Below, one piece after another: positions 8,062-16,475 of a DNA stretch of 36,560 bases. The DNA is from Butyrivibrio sp. CAG:318 (GTDB taxonomy: Bacteria; Bacillota; Clostridia; Lachnospirales; Lachnospiraceae), in assembly GCA_000431815.1 (NCBI GenBank), contig FR889232.1:1-36560 (forward strand), written 5' to 3'. A program made the translations under genes and the position numbers. The first letter of the stretch is position 1. Each line of letters starts with the position of its first letter. The notes under the pieces are model-generated. The model had not been told where the DNA came from and did no database searches. It worked only from the letters and a program-made list of their open reading frames with translations.

Positions 8062-8074
8062 ATATTTTCGCCAT
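8051..8074 (-). other. Possible 7-codon upstream ORF overlapping the zinc-ribbon gene start
   Basis: On the minus strand ATG at 8074 reads MAKIYGK and stops at 8051, overlapping the start of the zinc-ribbon gene at 8061 in another frame. The best purine-rich stretch (AGAGGAAAG) sits directly before this ATG and about 17 nt from the main start, which is long. It may be a translated leader or simply coincidence. Confidence 0.3.
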
Positions 8075-8185
8075 CTTTCCTCTTTATAAATAAATCGTAA
8101 AAATCGAGATTGTAATCATGCCTCATAACATAGCTAGTTATTTAATCCCGTACATGCTCAAAATACATTTTCTAATTATCGTTAT

Positions 8186-8214
8186 ATTATATCCCATTAA
8201 ACTTGTTGTTACAA
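8186..8214 (-). promoter_or_regulatory. sigma-A promoter of the zinc-ribbon nuclease gene
   Basis: On the minus strand the -35 is TTGTAA (8209-8214) and the -10 is TATAAT (8186-8191), with a 17-bp spacer. The predicted start near 8179 leaves an untranslated leader of roughly 115 nt. Confidence 0.7.
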
Positions 8215-8259
8215 CCATGTTATGACGCGACATCATCCATATTTTCCACCGCACCTCTC

Positions 8260-8336
8260 TTTGCACAAAAATGTGGTCCGTTACACAATGTACCATATTA
8301 GTGTATGCTAAATAACGGACCACTTTTGGGCAAAAC
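8260..8336. repeat. Imperfect inverted repeat next to tRNA-Gly copy 2
   Basis: The arms are 8260-8283 and 8313-8336. They share 11 perfect base pairs (GTGGTCCGTTA/TAACGGACCAC). After a 2-nt insertion they continue with CAAAA/TTTTG and GCA/GGC-type ends, with one mismatch. The 29-nt spacer has TACAC/GTGTA dyad symmetry. The right arm also occurs at 2-25 beside tRNA copy 1. It may be the end of a small mobile element or a structured processing signal; no transposase is visible. Confidence 0.6.
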
Positions 8337-8415
8337 AAAAGCGCGAGACGGGGATCGAACCCGCGACCTTCTCCTTGGCAAGGAGACGCTCCACCACTGA
8401 GCCACTCGCGCATAT
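8312..8415. repeat. 104-bp direct repeat (second copy; first copy 1-104)
   Basis: Positions 8312-8415 are identical to 1-104. The shared block holds the whole tRNA-Gly, 28 bp of 3' flank and 4 bp of 5' flank. Identity ends exactly at ATAT upstream of the tRNA. The left limit cannot be seen because the window begins inside the first copy. Confidence 0.9.
8340..8411 (-). tRNA. tRNA-Gly (anticodon GCC), second copy
   Basis: The sequence and cloverleaf are identical to the gene at 29-100, with anticodon GCC, U73 and no encoded CCA. It has its own promoter (8460-8488) and a leader of about 45 nt that contains a perfect 13-bp palindrome. Confidence 0.97.
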
Positions 8416-8434
8416 AAAGTATTATGTATTTGTA

Positions 8435-8464
8435 TTGACCTGTGACAGTCACAAGTGATAATAT
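8435..8464 (+). promoter_or_regulatory. Promoter of the GNAT gene
   Basis: The -35 is TTGACC (8435-8440) and the -10 is TAATAT (8459-8464), with an 18-bp spacer. The spacer contains the palindrome at 8441-8453. The -10 overlaps the -10 of the opposing tRNA promoter almost completely, so the two cannot easily fire together. Confidence 0.6.
8441..8453. promoter_or_regulatory. Operator-like palindrome TGTGACAGTCACA
   Basis: This is a perfect dyad TGTGAC-A-GTCACA between the -35 and -10 of the plus-strand promoter. It also overlaps the likely start of the minus-strand tRNA transcript. The half-sites resemble Crp/Fnr sites (TGTGA/TCACA), but the spacing is 3 bp rather than 6, so the binding protein is unknown. 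Confidence 0.4.
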
Positions 8465-8488
8465 ACAACAGGACAATTGATTTGTCAA
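8460..8488 (-). promoter_or_regulatory. sigma-A promoter of tRNA-Gly copy 2
   Basis: On the minus strand the -35 is TTGACA (8483-8488) and the -10 is TATATT (8460-8465), with a 17-bp spacer. It is unrelated in sequence to the promoter of tRNA copy 1 apart from the consensus boxes. Confidence 0.85.
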
Positions 8489-8517
8489 GACTATTTTATT
8501 ATTTTTTCGAGGTTGTA

Positions 8518-8919
8518 ATGTCAGATACTTATAAAGAATGTCTTATGAAATATTGCGGTAAAGAGCCGCTGCCACATTGTTGTACCGTTCTTGAGTGTGA
8601 AATCGAAAGCATGGAGCCGGACAAAGACGGGGGGATTGAAAGTACTTACTTTTTTTCAATTGACGATACGGAAATCGGTTCGATATCAATATATGAAGAG
8701 AAGCGGACAGTGAATATATTCGGTGTATATATAGAGCCTGAATACAGAGGTAAAGGATACGCGCGCGAAATGATGTACAGTGTACTTGAAGACATAATTC
8801 CCGGCGGGAGGCAGATACTTCTTCAGGTTGCGGATAATAATAAACCCGCATTCGGCCTGTATACCGGATGCGGGTTCAAAGTTATTGATTTTGTTGAAAT
8901 GAACACTACTCAAGATTAG
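8518..8919 (+). CDS. GNAT-family N-acetyltransferase
   Basis: The protein has 133 residues. The acetyl-CoA binding motif A is seen as IFGVYIEPEYRGKGYAREMM (RGKGYA pyrophosphate loop). It is followed by LLQVADNNKPAFGLYTGCGF, the usual GNAT motif B. The family transfers an acetyl group to an amine on a small molecule or protein; the substrate here is unknown. Earlier in-frame ATGs exist, but GAGG sits 5 nt before the ATG at 8518, and the sequence before it does not look like coding. The 3' end overlaps the convergent gltD stop by 14 bp and contains the gltD terminator on the other strand. Confidence 0.85.
   Translation: MSDTYKECLMKYCGKEPLPHCCTVLECEIESMEPDKDGGIESTYFFSIDDTEIGSISIYEEKRTVNIFGVYIEPEYRGKGYAREMMYSVLEDIIPGGRQILLQVADNNKPAFGLYTGCGFKVIDFVEMNTTQD
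8843..8876 (-). terminator. gltBD terminator embedded in the opposing GNAT gene
   Basis: A 13-bp stem (8843-8855 with 8864-8876, one wobble) has an 8-nt loop. On the minus strand it is followed by TATTATTAT after GGGTT. It lies 30 bp past the gltD stop, inside the GNAT coding sequence on the opposite strand. Confidence 0.7.
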
Positions 8920-10393
8920 TGTAACCCATAAGGTATTTATCAACCTCTTTGGCCACGTCACGGCCCTGTCTTATCGCACGTACCACAAGCGACTGTCCGA
9001 TGTGCATGTCGCCTGCCGCAAAAACCTTAGGTACACTTGTTGCAAAAGCATCAGGAGCGGTTTTGACGTTGGTACGGGCATCCACTTCCACGCCAAATGC
9101 GTCTGTTACATATTTCTGGCTTCCGAGAAATCCTGCCGCGATAAGAACCATCTCGCAAGGAAGCTCAAACTCACTTCCGGCGACCTCTGCCATCATAAAA
9201 CGTCCGGTTTTCTCATCTTTCTTAGATTCCAGCTTAACACATACCAGTTTCTTGAGATTGCCGTTTTTGTCCTTAACAAATTCCTTGACCGTCGTCTGAT
9301 AAATTCTCGGGTCGTGTCCGAATACGGCAATGGCCTCCTCCTGACCATAATCAGTCTTGCAGACCTTCGGCCACTGCGGCCATGGGTTATTCGCAGCACG
9401 CTCATCCGGAGCCTTAGGCATCATCTCAAGCTGGGTGATTGATTTACAGCCGAGACGGATTGATGTGCCGACACAATCGTTGCCGGTATCTCCACCACCG
9501 ATAACAACGACATTTTTATCCTTAGGGTCGATGTATTTCTTGTCCTTAAAATCAGAATCAAGAAGGCTCTTGGTTACTGATTTGAGATAATCGACCGCAA
9601 AATAGATACCGTTGGCATCGCGGCCTTCCGCCTTGATATCACGGGGATTAGCGGCACCGCAGGCAAGCACAATGGCATCATAATCCTTAATGAGTGTCTG
9701 TGCTTTGACATTTCTGCCGACATCTGCATTGGTAATAAATTCAACGCCCTCTGCTTTAAGATGCTCAACACGGCGGTCAACAACCCATTTTTCGAGTTTC
9801 ATATTCGGGATGCCGTACATAAGGAGGCCTCCGACACGGTCCGCTCTCTCATATACAGTAACACTGTGTCCGCGCATATTAAGAAGATCCGCTGCTGCAA
9901 GTCCGGAAGGTCCCGAACCTATGACAGCGACTTTTTTGCCTGTACGGACTGCCGGAATTTCCGGTTCGACATAACCGTGTTCAAAAGCATATTCTATAAT
10001 TGTTTTCTCGTTTTCTTTCGTACTTACGGCATCACCGTTAAGTCCGCATGTACAAGCTTTCTCACAAAGTGCCGGGCAGACCCTTGACGTAAATTCAGGG
10101 AAATTGCTTGTCTTGGCAAGTCTGTGATATGCCCTTTTATAATTACCGATGTAAAGAAGTTCATTCCACTCCGGAATCAGGTTGTTAAGCGGACATCCGC
10201 TTATCATACCCTTAAGCATCTTGCCCGACTGGCAGAACGGCACACCGCAGTCCATACATCTGGCGGCCTGTTCACACTGTTTTTCGAGAGGAAGTGCCTT
10301 GTGAAACTCATTAAAATTCTTAATTCTCTGAGTTGGCGTAACTGCCTCGCTGTCAACTCTTTCATAATCCATAAATCCTGTTGGTTTTCCCAT
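8906..10393 (-). CDS. gltD: Glutamate synthase small subunit
   Basis: This subunit passes electrons from NADPH through FAD and iron-sulfur clusters to the large subunit, for conversion of glutamine and 2-oxoglutarate to two glutamates. Its 495 residues match the family length. The N-terminal part has the cysteine clusters RCMDCGVPFCQSG and RVCPALCEKACTCGLNG for [4Fe-4S] clusters. The FAD-binding GxGxxG is VIGSGPSGLAAADLL and the NAD(P)H-binding one is VVIGGGDTGNDCVG. The conserved end AAGDMHIGQSLVVRAIRQGR is present. It starts 18 bp after gltB, so the two form an operon that ends at a hairpin inside the neighbouring GNAT gene. Confidence 0.97.
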   Translation of the reverse strand: MGKPTGFMDYERVDSEAVTPTQRIKNFNEFHKALPLEKQCEQAARCMDCGVPFCQSGKMLKGMISGCPLNNLIPEWNELLYIGNYKRAYHRLAKTSNFPEFTSRVCPALCEKACTCGLNGDAVSTKENEKTIIEYAFEHGYVEPEIPAVRTGKKVAVIGSGPSGLAAADLLNMRGHSVTVYERADRVGGLLMYGIPNMKLEKWVVDRRVEHLKAEGVEFITNADVGRNVKAQTLIKDYDAIVLACGAANPRDIKAEGRDANGIYFAVDYLKSVTKSLLDSDFKDKKYIDPKDKNVVVIGGGDTGNDCVGTSIRLGCKSITQLEMMPKAPDERAANNPWPQWPKVCKTDYGQEEAIAVFGHDPRIYQTTVKEFVKDKNGNLKKLVCVKLESKKDEKTGRFMMAEVAGSEFELPCEMVLIAAGFLGSQKYVTDAFGVEVDARTNVKTAPDAFATSVPKVFAAGDMHIGQSLVVRAIRQGRDVAKEVDKYLMGYTNLE

Positions 10394-10411
10394 ATCTGTC
10401 TTCCTCCTTTC

Positions 10412-13400
10412 CTATTTCTTAAGCGCGTAGAACGCTTCTATCTGTGCCTGTTCGCTTGAAAGTCCTTTTTCTTCCATCTGGACTATCTGATTAAGCATCT
10501 TCTTATAATCATGTGGCATTATTTTCTTAAATTTAGGAAGATATTCACTGAAGTTATCAAGAATATGCTTGCCTTTTTCGGAATTGGTATATGCCACATG
10601 TTTCTGTATCATCTGTTTAAGTTCAAGGACATCATATTTATCCGTAACTTCTTCGGAACTTATAAGTTCTTTGTTAAGGTTAAGGTATAATTTATTATCC
10701 TCATCCAGAATATAAGCGATACCGCCGCTCATACCGGCTGCAAAGTTCTTTCCGGTCTTACCGAGAACTACCACGCGGCCGCCGGTCATATATTCACATC
10801 CATGCTCGCCGACGCCCTCGACTACCGCTGTGGCGCCTGAGTTACGGACGCAGAAACGTTCTCCGGCAACACCGTTAATGTACGCCTCACCGCTTGTAGC
10901 ACCGTAAAGAGCGACATTACCGATAATTATATTTTCATCATATTTGAAATCCGAACTCTTAGGCGGGTATACAATAAGCTTGCCGCCCGAAAGTCCCTTA
11001 CCGAAGTAATCGTTGGAATCTCCGACAAGTTCTATTGTAAGTCCCTTAGGAATAAAAGCACCGAAGCTCTGTCCACCGTTGCCGTTACATCTTATTGTAT
11101 AAGTATCCTCATCAAGCCCGTCAGTATAAAGTCTTGTTATTTCAGAACCGAACATTGTACCGAAAGCACGGCTGTTTACATTGGTTACATCAAGTTCAAT
11201 GCTCTTCTTCTGCTTTTTCTTAAGAGAAGGCATAAGTTCTTTAATAAGAACGGTTTCGTCGAGCGTCTTGTCGAGTTTAAAATCATACACATGCTTGTTG
11301 TAATATTCCATCTTTTCTACTCCGGCATACGGATTATCAAGGATGGCTGACAAATCTATTTTACCGTGGCGTTTGGCACTTCCGTCTTTTTTCTGGAAAA
11401 GCATATCTGTTCTTCCGCACATCTCATCAAGTGTTCTGAATCCGAGTTTTGCCATATATTCACGAAGTTCTTCTGCGACAAACCTCATAAAATTGATTAC
11501 ATACTCAGGTTTACCTGCAAATCTCTTTCTGAGTTCAGGATTCTGTGTTGCGACGCCGACCGGGCATGTATCAAGATTACATACACGCATCATAACACAT
11601 CCGAGTGTTACAAGCGGTGCCGTTGCAAATCCGAATTCTTCTGCTCCGAGGAGACATGCTATAGCGACATCACGGCCATTCATAAGCTTGCCATCTGTCT
11701 CAACAATTACCTTGTTACGAAGATTATTCATAATAAGAGTCCTGTGCGTCTCAGCAAGTCCAAGTTCCCACGGAAGTCCGGCATTGTGAATCGAGCTTCC
11801 CGGTGCCGCACCTGTTCCTCCGTCATAACCGGATATAAGGATTACCTGTGCACCGGCTTTGGCAACACCTGCCGCTACCGTTCCGACTCCGGCCTCCGAT
11901 ACCAGCTTGACAGAAATTCTCGCCTGATTGTTGGCATTTTTCAGATCATATATAAGCTGCGCCAGATCTTCGATCGAATATATGTCGTGATGAGGCGGCG
12001 GCGAGATAAGACTTACACCCGGAGTTGAAAGCCTTGTCTTGGCAATCCATGGGTATACTTTGCCGCCCGGAAGGTGTCCGCCCTCTCCCGGCTTAGCACC
12101 CTGTGCCATTTTAATCTGGATTTCGTTGGCACTTACAAGGTATCTTGATGTAACGCCGAAACGTCCTGATGCAACCTGCTTGATTGCGGAACACTTGTTA
12201 AGTCCATCAGGGCCGACGGTAAGTCTCTCAATGCTCTCTCCGCCCTCACCGCTGTTAGATCTTCCGTGAAGTGTGTTCATCGCGATTGCGAGAGTTTCGT
12301 GTGCTTCCTGCGAAATCGAACCGTATGACATGGCACCGGTCTTAAATCTCTTTACTATAGAGTCAACGCTCTCAACTTCTTCAATCGGAACGCCTTTCTC
12401 CGGAAATTTGAAATCCATGCAGCCTCTTAATGTGACAGGATCCATCTCTTCATTAATAAGATGTGAATATTCCTTAAACGTCTCATAGTCGCCGTTGCGG
12501 GCTGCAAGCTGGAGAAGATGTATTGTCTGCGGATTGTACAGATGTCCTTCCTTTCCGCTTCTTAATTTATGGCTTCCCACGCTGTCGAATGTCTCGTCTG
12601 CCGTAAGTCCGAGCGGATCAAATGCACGGCTGTGTCTCACATTGACATCTTCCTCGATATCCTTAAGTGTGATGCCTCCGATTCTGCTGACCGTTCCGGT
12701 AAAATATTTATCAATAACTTCCGGAGCAATACCTATTGCCTCAAAAATCTTAGAGCCTTCATATGACTGTATTGTGGATATACCCATTTTGGATGCAATC
12801 TTGACGATTCCCGTAAGTATCGCCTTATTGTAATCCTCAACAGCTGCATAATAATCCTTGTCAAGAATACCTATGTTAATAAGTTCTTTGATAGTATCCT
12901 GTGCAAGATATGGGTTAATTGCACATGCACCATATCCGAGAAGTGTTGCAAAATGATGTACCGTTCTCGGCTCACCGCTTTCAAGAATAAGGGCAACGCT
13001 GGTCTTTTTCTTGGTAACGACAAGATGCTGGTTCATTGCTGCCACTGCAAGGAGCGAAGGAATTGCAACTCTGTTGTCATCAACTCCGCGGTCAGTGAGA
13101 ATAATGATGTTGGCTCCGTCTCCGTGCGCCCTGTCGGTTTCCACAAACATTCTGTCAATAGCTTTCTCAAGAGATGTATTCTTATAATATGTGATAGGAA
13201 TTTCAGCGACTTTGAAACCTTCCTTATCCATATTTTTAATTTTTAATAAATCCATGTTGGTAAGTATCGGATTGTCAACCCTGAGTACATGACAGTTCTC
13301 TGCCTTCTCCTCAAGGATATTTCCATCTTTACCTATATATACGGATGTTGCGGTGACTATTTTCTCACGAAGCGCATCAATAGGCGGGTTAGTAACCTGG

Positions 13401-14953
13401 GCAAAAAGCTGTTTAAAATACTCAAACAAAGACGGTCTCTGTTTGGAAATCGGTGCTAACGGCGTGTCAACACCCATTGCCGCAATCGGCTCCGAACCAT
13501 TCTTGGCCATATTAAGTATTGCTGAGTAAAAATCCTCATATGTGTATCCGAATGCCTTCTGAAGTCTTGCGCGCTCCGTCTTATCATATTCGATAGCTTT
13601 TTTGTTAGGAATCTTAAGGTCACGCAGCATTACAAGATTGTTATCGAGCCATTCGCCGTAAGGTTTTCTTGTAGCATATCTGTTCTTAAGTTCTTCATCA
13701 TCGATGACCCTTCCCTCAACAGTATCTACAAGAAGCATCTTGCCCGGATGAAGTCTCTCTTTAATCCTGATGTTGGATGGATCAATGTCAAGAACACCGA
13801 CCTCCGATGAAAGGACAAGGTAATCATCATTGGTAATATAATAACGTGAAGGTCTGAGTCCGTTACGGTCAAGTACGGCGCCCATAACATCACCGTCCGA
13901 GAAAAGAATTGATGCGGGTCCGTCCCACGGCTCCATCATGGTCGCATAGTACTGATAGAAATCCCTCTTCTCAAGGCTTATAAGCTTATTATTCATCCAA
14001 GGCTCAGGAATCGTGATCATAACCGCAAGCGGCAGATCCATTCCGCTCATTACGAGAAATTCAAGTGTGTTATCAAGCATTGCCGAATCTGAACCCTCGG
14101 TATTGACTACCGGGATAACCTTATGCATACTGCCTTCAAAATACTTGCTCTTCATATTTTCCTCGCGGGCAAGCATCTTATCGGCATTGCCTTTGATTGT
14201 ATTAATTTCGCCGTTGTGTACGATAAATCTGTTAGGATGAGCTCTTCTCCAACTTGGATTGGTATTCGTGCTGAATCTTGAATGTACCGTCGCAATCGCC
14301 GATTCATAATCCTTGCTGCAAAGATCCGGGAAGAAAGTTCTGAGCTGGTTGACTAAGAACATTCCCTTATATACTATTGTTCTGCTTGAAAGAGATACGA
14401 CATAAGTATCGTCATTACTCTGTTCAAAAACCTTTCTCACTATATAAAGCTTTCTGTCGAAAGGAAGTCCTTTCTCGCAGTCCTCAGGTTTCTTAATAAA
14501 ACACTGTACGATAGAAGGCATAACTTCAATCGCCTTGCTGCCGAGCACCTCAGGTCTTATCGGAACTTCTCTCCAGCCGAGAAATTCAAGATTTTCCTTC
14601 TCCACGATGTTTTCGAACATCTTCATGGCCTGTTTTCTTTTTAACTCGTCCTGTGGAAAAAAGAACATCCCGACGCCGTATTCACGTTCGCCGCCGATAT
14701 CTATTCCAAGCTGCTTGCATGCCTTGGAGAAAAATTTATGGGATATCTGAAGCATGATGCCGACACCGTCACCGGTCTTGCCTTCGGCATCCTTTCCTGC
14801 ACGGTGTTCAAGATTCTCCACAATGCTGAGTGCGTTCTCAACCGTCTTGTGAGTCTTGATTCCCTTGATATTAACGATTGCACCGATACCACAGTTATCA
14901 TGTTCAAACTGTGGATTATACAATCCGTCGTTGTGTGTGTTATCGTAAATCAT
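10412..14953 (-). CDS. gltB: Glutamate synthase large subunit
   Basis: The protein has 1513 residues, full length for bacterial GltB. The first 20 residues are a propeptide; Cys21 in CGIGAI becomes the N-terminal nucleophile of the glutamine amidotransferase domain (about 21-430). A central domain follows. The FMN-binding synthase domain contains GEGGESIERL, KPGEGGHLPGGKV and GYDGGTGAAPGSS. The [3Fe-4S] cysteines are in CVMMRVCNLDTCPVG. The C-terminal beta-helix domain has the usual Gly-rich repeats (GNVALYGATSGEAYINGVAGE). It is first in the operon with gltD and transcribed from a near-consensus promoter at 14988-15016. The start is supported by GGACAGGG just upstream and by the correct propeptide length. 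Confidence 0.98.
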   Translation of the reverse strand: MIYDNTHNDGLYNPQFEHDNCGIGAIVNIKGIKTHKTVENALSIVENLEHRAGKDAEGKTGDGVGIMLQISHKFFSKACKQLGIDIGGEREYGVGMFFFPQDELKRKQAMKMFENIVEKENLEFLGWREVPIRPEVLGSKAIEVMPSIVQCFIKKPEDCEKGLPFDRKLYIVRKVFEQSNDDTYVVSLSSRTIVYKGMFLVNQLRTFFPDLCSKDYESAIATVHSRFSTNTNPSWRRAHPNRFIVHNGEINTIKGNADKMLAREENMKSKYFEGSMHKVIPVVNTEGSDSAMLDNTLEFLVMSGMDLPLAVMITIPEPWMNNKLISLEKRDFYQYYATMMEPWDGPASILFSDGDVMGAVLDRNGLRPSRYYITNDDYLVLSSEVGVLDIDPSNIRIKERLHPGKMLLVDTVEGRVIDDEELKNRYATRKPYGEWLDNNLVMLRDLKIPNKKAIEYDKTERARLQKAFGYTYEDFYSAILNMAKNGSEPIAAMGVDTPLAPISKQRPSLFEYFKQLFAQVTNPPIDALREKIVTATSVYIGKDGNILEEKAENCHVLRVDNPILTNMDLLKIKNMDKEGFKVAEIPITYYKNTSLEKAIDRMFVETDRAHGDGANIIILTDRGVDDNRVAIPSLLAVAAMNQHLVVTKKKTSVALILESGEPRTVHHFATLLGYGACAINPYLAQDTIKELINIGILDKDYYAAVEDYNKAILTGIVKIASKMGISTIQSYEGSKIFEAIGIAPEVIDKYFTGTVSRIGGITLKDIEEDVNVRHSRAFDPLGLTADETFDSVGSHKLRSGKEGHLYNPQTIHLLQLAARNGDYETFKEYSHLINEEMDPVTLRGCMDFKFPEKGVPIEEVESVDSIVKRFKTGAMSYGSISQEAHETLAIAMNTLHGRSNSGEGGESIERLTVGPDGLNKCSAIKQVASGRFGVTSRYLVSANEIQIKMAQGAKPGEGGHLPGGKVYPWIAKTRLSTPGVSLISPPPHHDIYSIEDLAQLIYDLKNANNQARISVKLVSEAGVGTVAAGVAKAGAQVILISGYDGGTGAAPGSSIHNAGLPWELGLAETHRTLIMNNLRNKVIVETDGKLMNGRDVAIACLLGAEEFGFATAPLVTLGCVMMRVCNLDTCPVGVATQNPELRKRFAGKPEYVINFMRFVAEELREYMAKLGFRTLDEMCGRTDMLFQKKDGSAKRHGKIDLSAILDNPYAGVEKMEYYNKHVYDFKLDKTLDETVLIKELMPSLKKKQKKSIELDVTNVNSRAFGTMFGSEITRLYTDGLDEDTYTIRCNGNGGQSFGAFIPKGLTIELVGDSNDYFGKGLSGGKLIVYPPKSSDFKYDENIIIGNVALYGATSGEAYINGVAGERFCVRNSGATAVVEGVGEHGCEYMTGGRVVVLGKTGKNFAAGMSGGIAYILDEDNKLYLNLNKELISSEEVTDKYDVLELKQMIQKHVAYTNSEKGKHILDNFSEYLPKFKKIMPHDYKKMLNQIVQMEEKGLSSEQAQIEAFYALKK

Positions 14954-15303
14954 TCTTCCCTGTCCTTTCCAAAAATTGATTATCTGTAATATACTACCGT
15001 TTTTTCCGGTTGTAAACAGGATTTTTTTGTAAATTGTCTGATTATTTGACTTTTTGCAATATTATATTTATTTATCTGATTATTTTATGAATTGTTTGGT
15101 TGTTTTTTCATTAAAATTCGTTTCCCACCATCACGTTATGCTTATTTTTCTTAACATAATAATGTCATTCTGTTCCAAAACCACTTTTTTGTGTCAATAT
15201 TGCTTACAATTATTAAGGATTTATGTTTTTTTGATTAATTTTATTGAATGGAAGGCTTATAGAATGTAAAATATATACATAATATTACGGAGAGTTAATC
15301 ATA
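14954..15303. other. 350-bp AT-rich divergent intergenic region
   Basis: This region separates gltB (minus) and the DUF3810 gene (plus). It contains the gltB promoter at 14988-15016. I looked for a glutamine riboswitch, a T-box or a small ORF with a good ribosome binding site and found none. The plus-strand promoter is not obvious among the many AT-rich matches. Confidence 0.7.
14988..15016 (-). promoter_or_regulatory. sigma-A promoter of gltBD
   Basis: On the minus strand the -35 is TTTACA (15011-15016) and the -10 is TATATT (14988-14993), with a 17-bp spacer. The spacer itself contains the small dyad ACCG-GAAAAAA-CGGT, a possible regulator site. Confidence 0.75.
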
Positions 15304-16473
15304 ATGAAGAAATCAGGACCTAAAGAATTAAAATTTATCAATTACAAGAGATATATCATTGTGTTGTCGGTACTTCTTACGGCACTTATATCCATAAACA
15401 TAATGTTCCGTGTGAGTACGGTTTTTGCACAGGCATATTGCACGGCCGTATATCCTAATGTTGTCAAAGTTATGGGAGCCGTAAGTTCTCTTGCACCGTT
15501 TTCCATAATAGAGATTCTTATATATGTGGCAGCCGTCATTGTAATATATGCCATAGTCCGTCTCATAATTACGCTTGTACATAACCACAGCAAGGCTTCG
15601 ATTTGTTTTTTCACATACAGGCTGAAGAAATATCTTCTGAATCTTGCCTGCATTGTTATGGTATGCTTGCTTATACTGAGTTTCAACTGTACTATACTAT
15701 ATCATAGACTTTCCTTTACCGTGTGTGCCAATATGGAACTTGAGGCGCACAGCGTGGATGAGCTTGCCGCTCTCTTTAAAATAATTGCGGACGATGCAGC
15801 TGATTTATCAGATAAAGTGGAACGTGACAGCAACGGCGTATTCACCACCGGCAGCCTTGATGTCAATGAGTTATGCGTTGATGCAATGCATGCCGTAAGG
15901 CAGAGTTATCCTTTTATGACAGATTATTACCCGCACGCTAAACCGATTCTTGCTTCAAAACTGATGTCCGCCACCGGCATGGAAGGCTTCTATTCGCCTT
16001 TCACAATGGAGGCCAACTATAATTCCGACATTCCGGATATTGATATACCGCACACCATCTGCCATGAACTGGCTCACTTAAGCGGTTTTATACACGAGGA
16101 CGAGGCCAATTTCATCGGTTATGCCGCATGTATGGCTTCCGATAGCGAATCTCTCAGATACAGCGCAAGCGTAGAAATGCTTATATATGTAATGAATGAA
16201 TTATACAATAATCTCTCTTCCAAACATTACAGCGAACTTATAAGCACACTTGACCGTGGTGTGATCACCGATTTAAACGCACAGGGAAAATATTGGAGAG
16301 AGGCCGGAAATATGTTTGGAGGAAGCCTTAATGATGCTGTCCAGTCAGCCAACGATACTTACATAAAATTAAACGGTGACACTGAAGGCGATGTACGCTA
16401 CTCCATGGTCACCGAATTATTGATTGATTATTATTCCGATAAAATAGATGAAATCCTCGACGCAGATAAATGA
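15304..16473 (+). CDS. DUF3810-type membrane protein with zinc metallopeptidase motif
   Basis: The protein has 389 residues. Three hydrophobic segments near the N-terminus (about 18-40, 63-90 and 108-130) anchor it in the membrane, with the remainder probably outside the cell. The motif CHELAHLSGFIHEDEANFIGY contains HExxH followed by a downstream Glu, as in gluzincin-like metallopeptidases. This arrangement is typical of DUF3810, a family of unproven function. GGAG lies 10 nt before the ATG. It converges with the lipid kinase gene, with only 2 bp between the stop codons. The target is unknown; a protease acting at the cell envelope is the simplest inference. Confidence 0.8.
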   Translation: MKKSGPKELKFINYKRYIIVLSVLLTALISINIMFRVSTVFAQAYCTAVYPNVVKVMGAVSSLAPFSIIEILIYVAAVIVIYAIVRLIITLVHNHSKASICFFTYRLKKYLLNLACIVMVCLLILSFNCTILYHRLSFTVCANMELEAHSVDELAALFKIIADDAADLSDKVERDSNGVFTTGSLDVNELCVDAMHAVRQSYPFMTDYYPHAKPILASKLMSATGMEGFYSPFTMEANYNSDIPDIDIPHTICHELAHLSGFIHEDEANFIGYAACMASDSESLRYSASVEMLIYVMNELYNNLSSKHYSELISTLDRGVITDLNAQGKYWREAGNMFGGSLNDAVQSANDTYIKLNGDTEGDVRYSMVTELLIDYYSDKIDEILDADK

Positions 16474-16475
16474 TA

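Noticed and set aside
8260..8336. Integron attC-like recombination site
   Set aside because: It is an imperfect inverted repeat with an unpaired insertion, but the ends lack the conserved attC core sequences (GTTRRRY/RYYYAAC), and no integron integrase or cassette array is visible.
14954..15303. Glutamine or other riboswitch upstream of gltB
   Set aside because: The predicted gltB transcript starts near 14981, leaving a leader under 30 nt, too short for a riboswitch. I saw no glutamine-riboswitch core on either strand.
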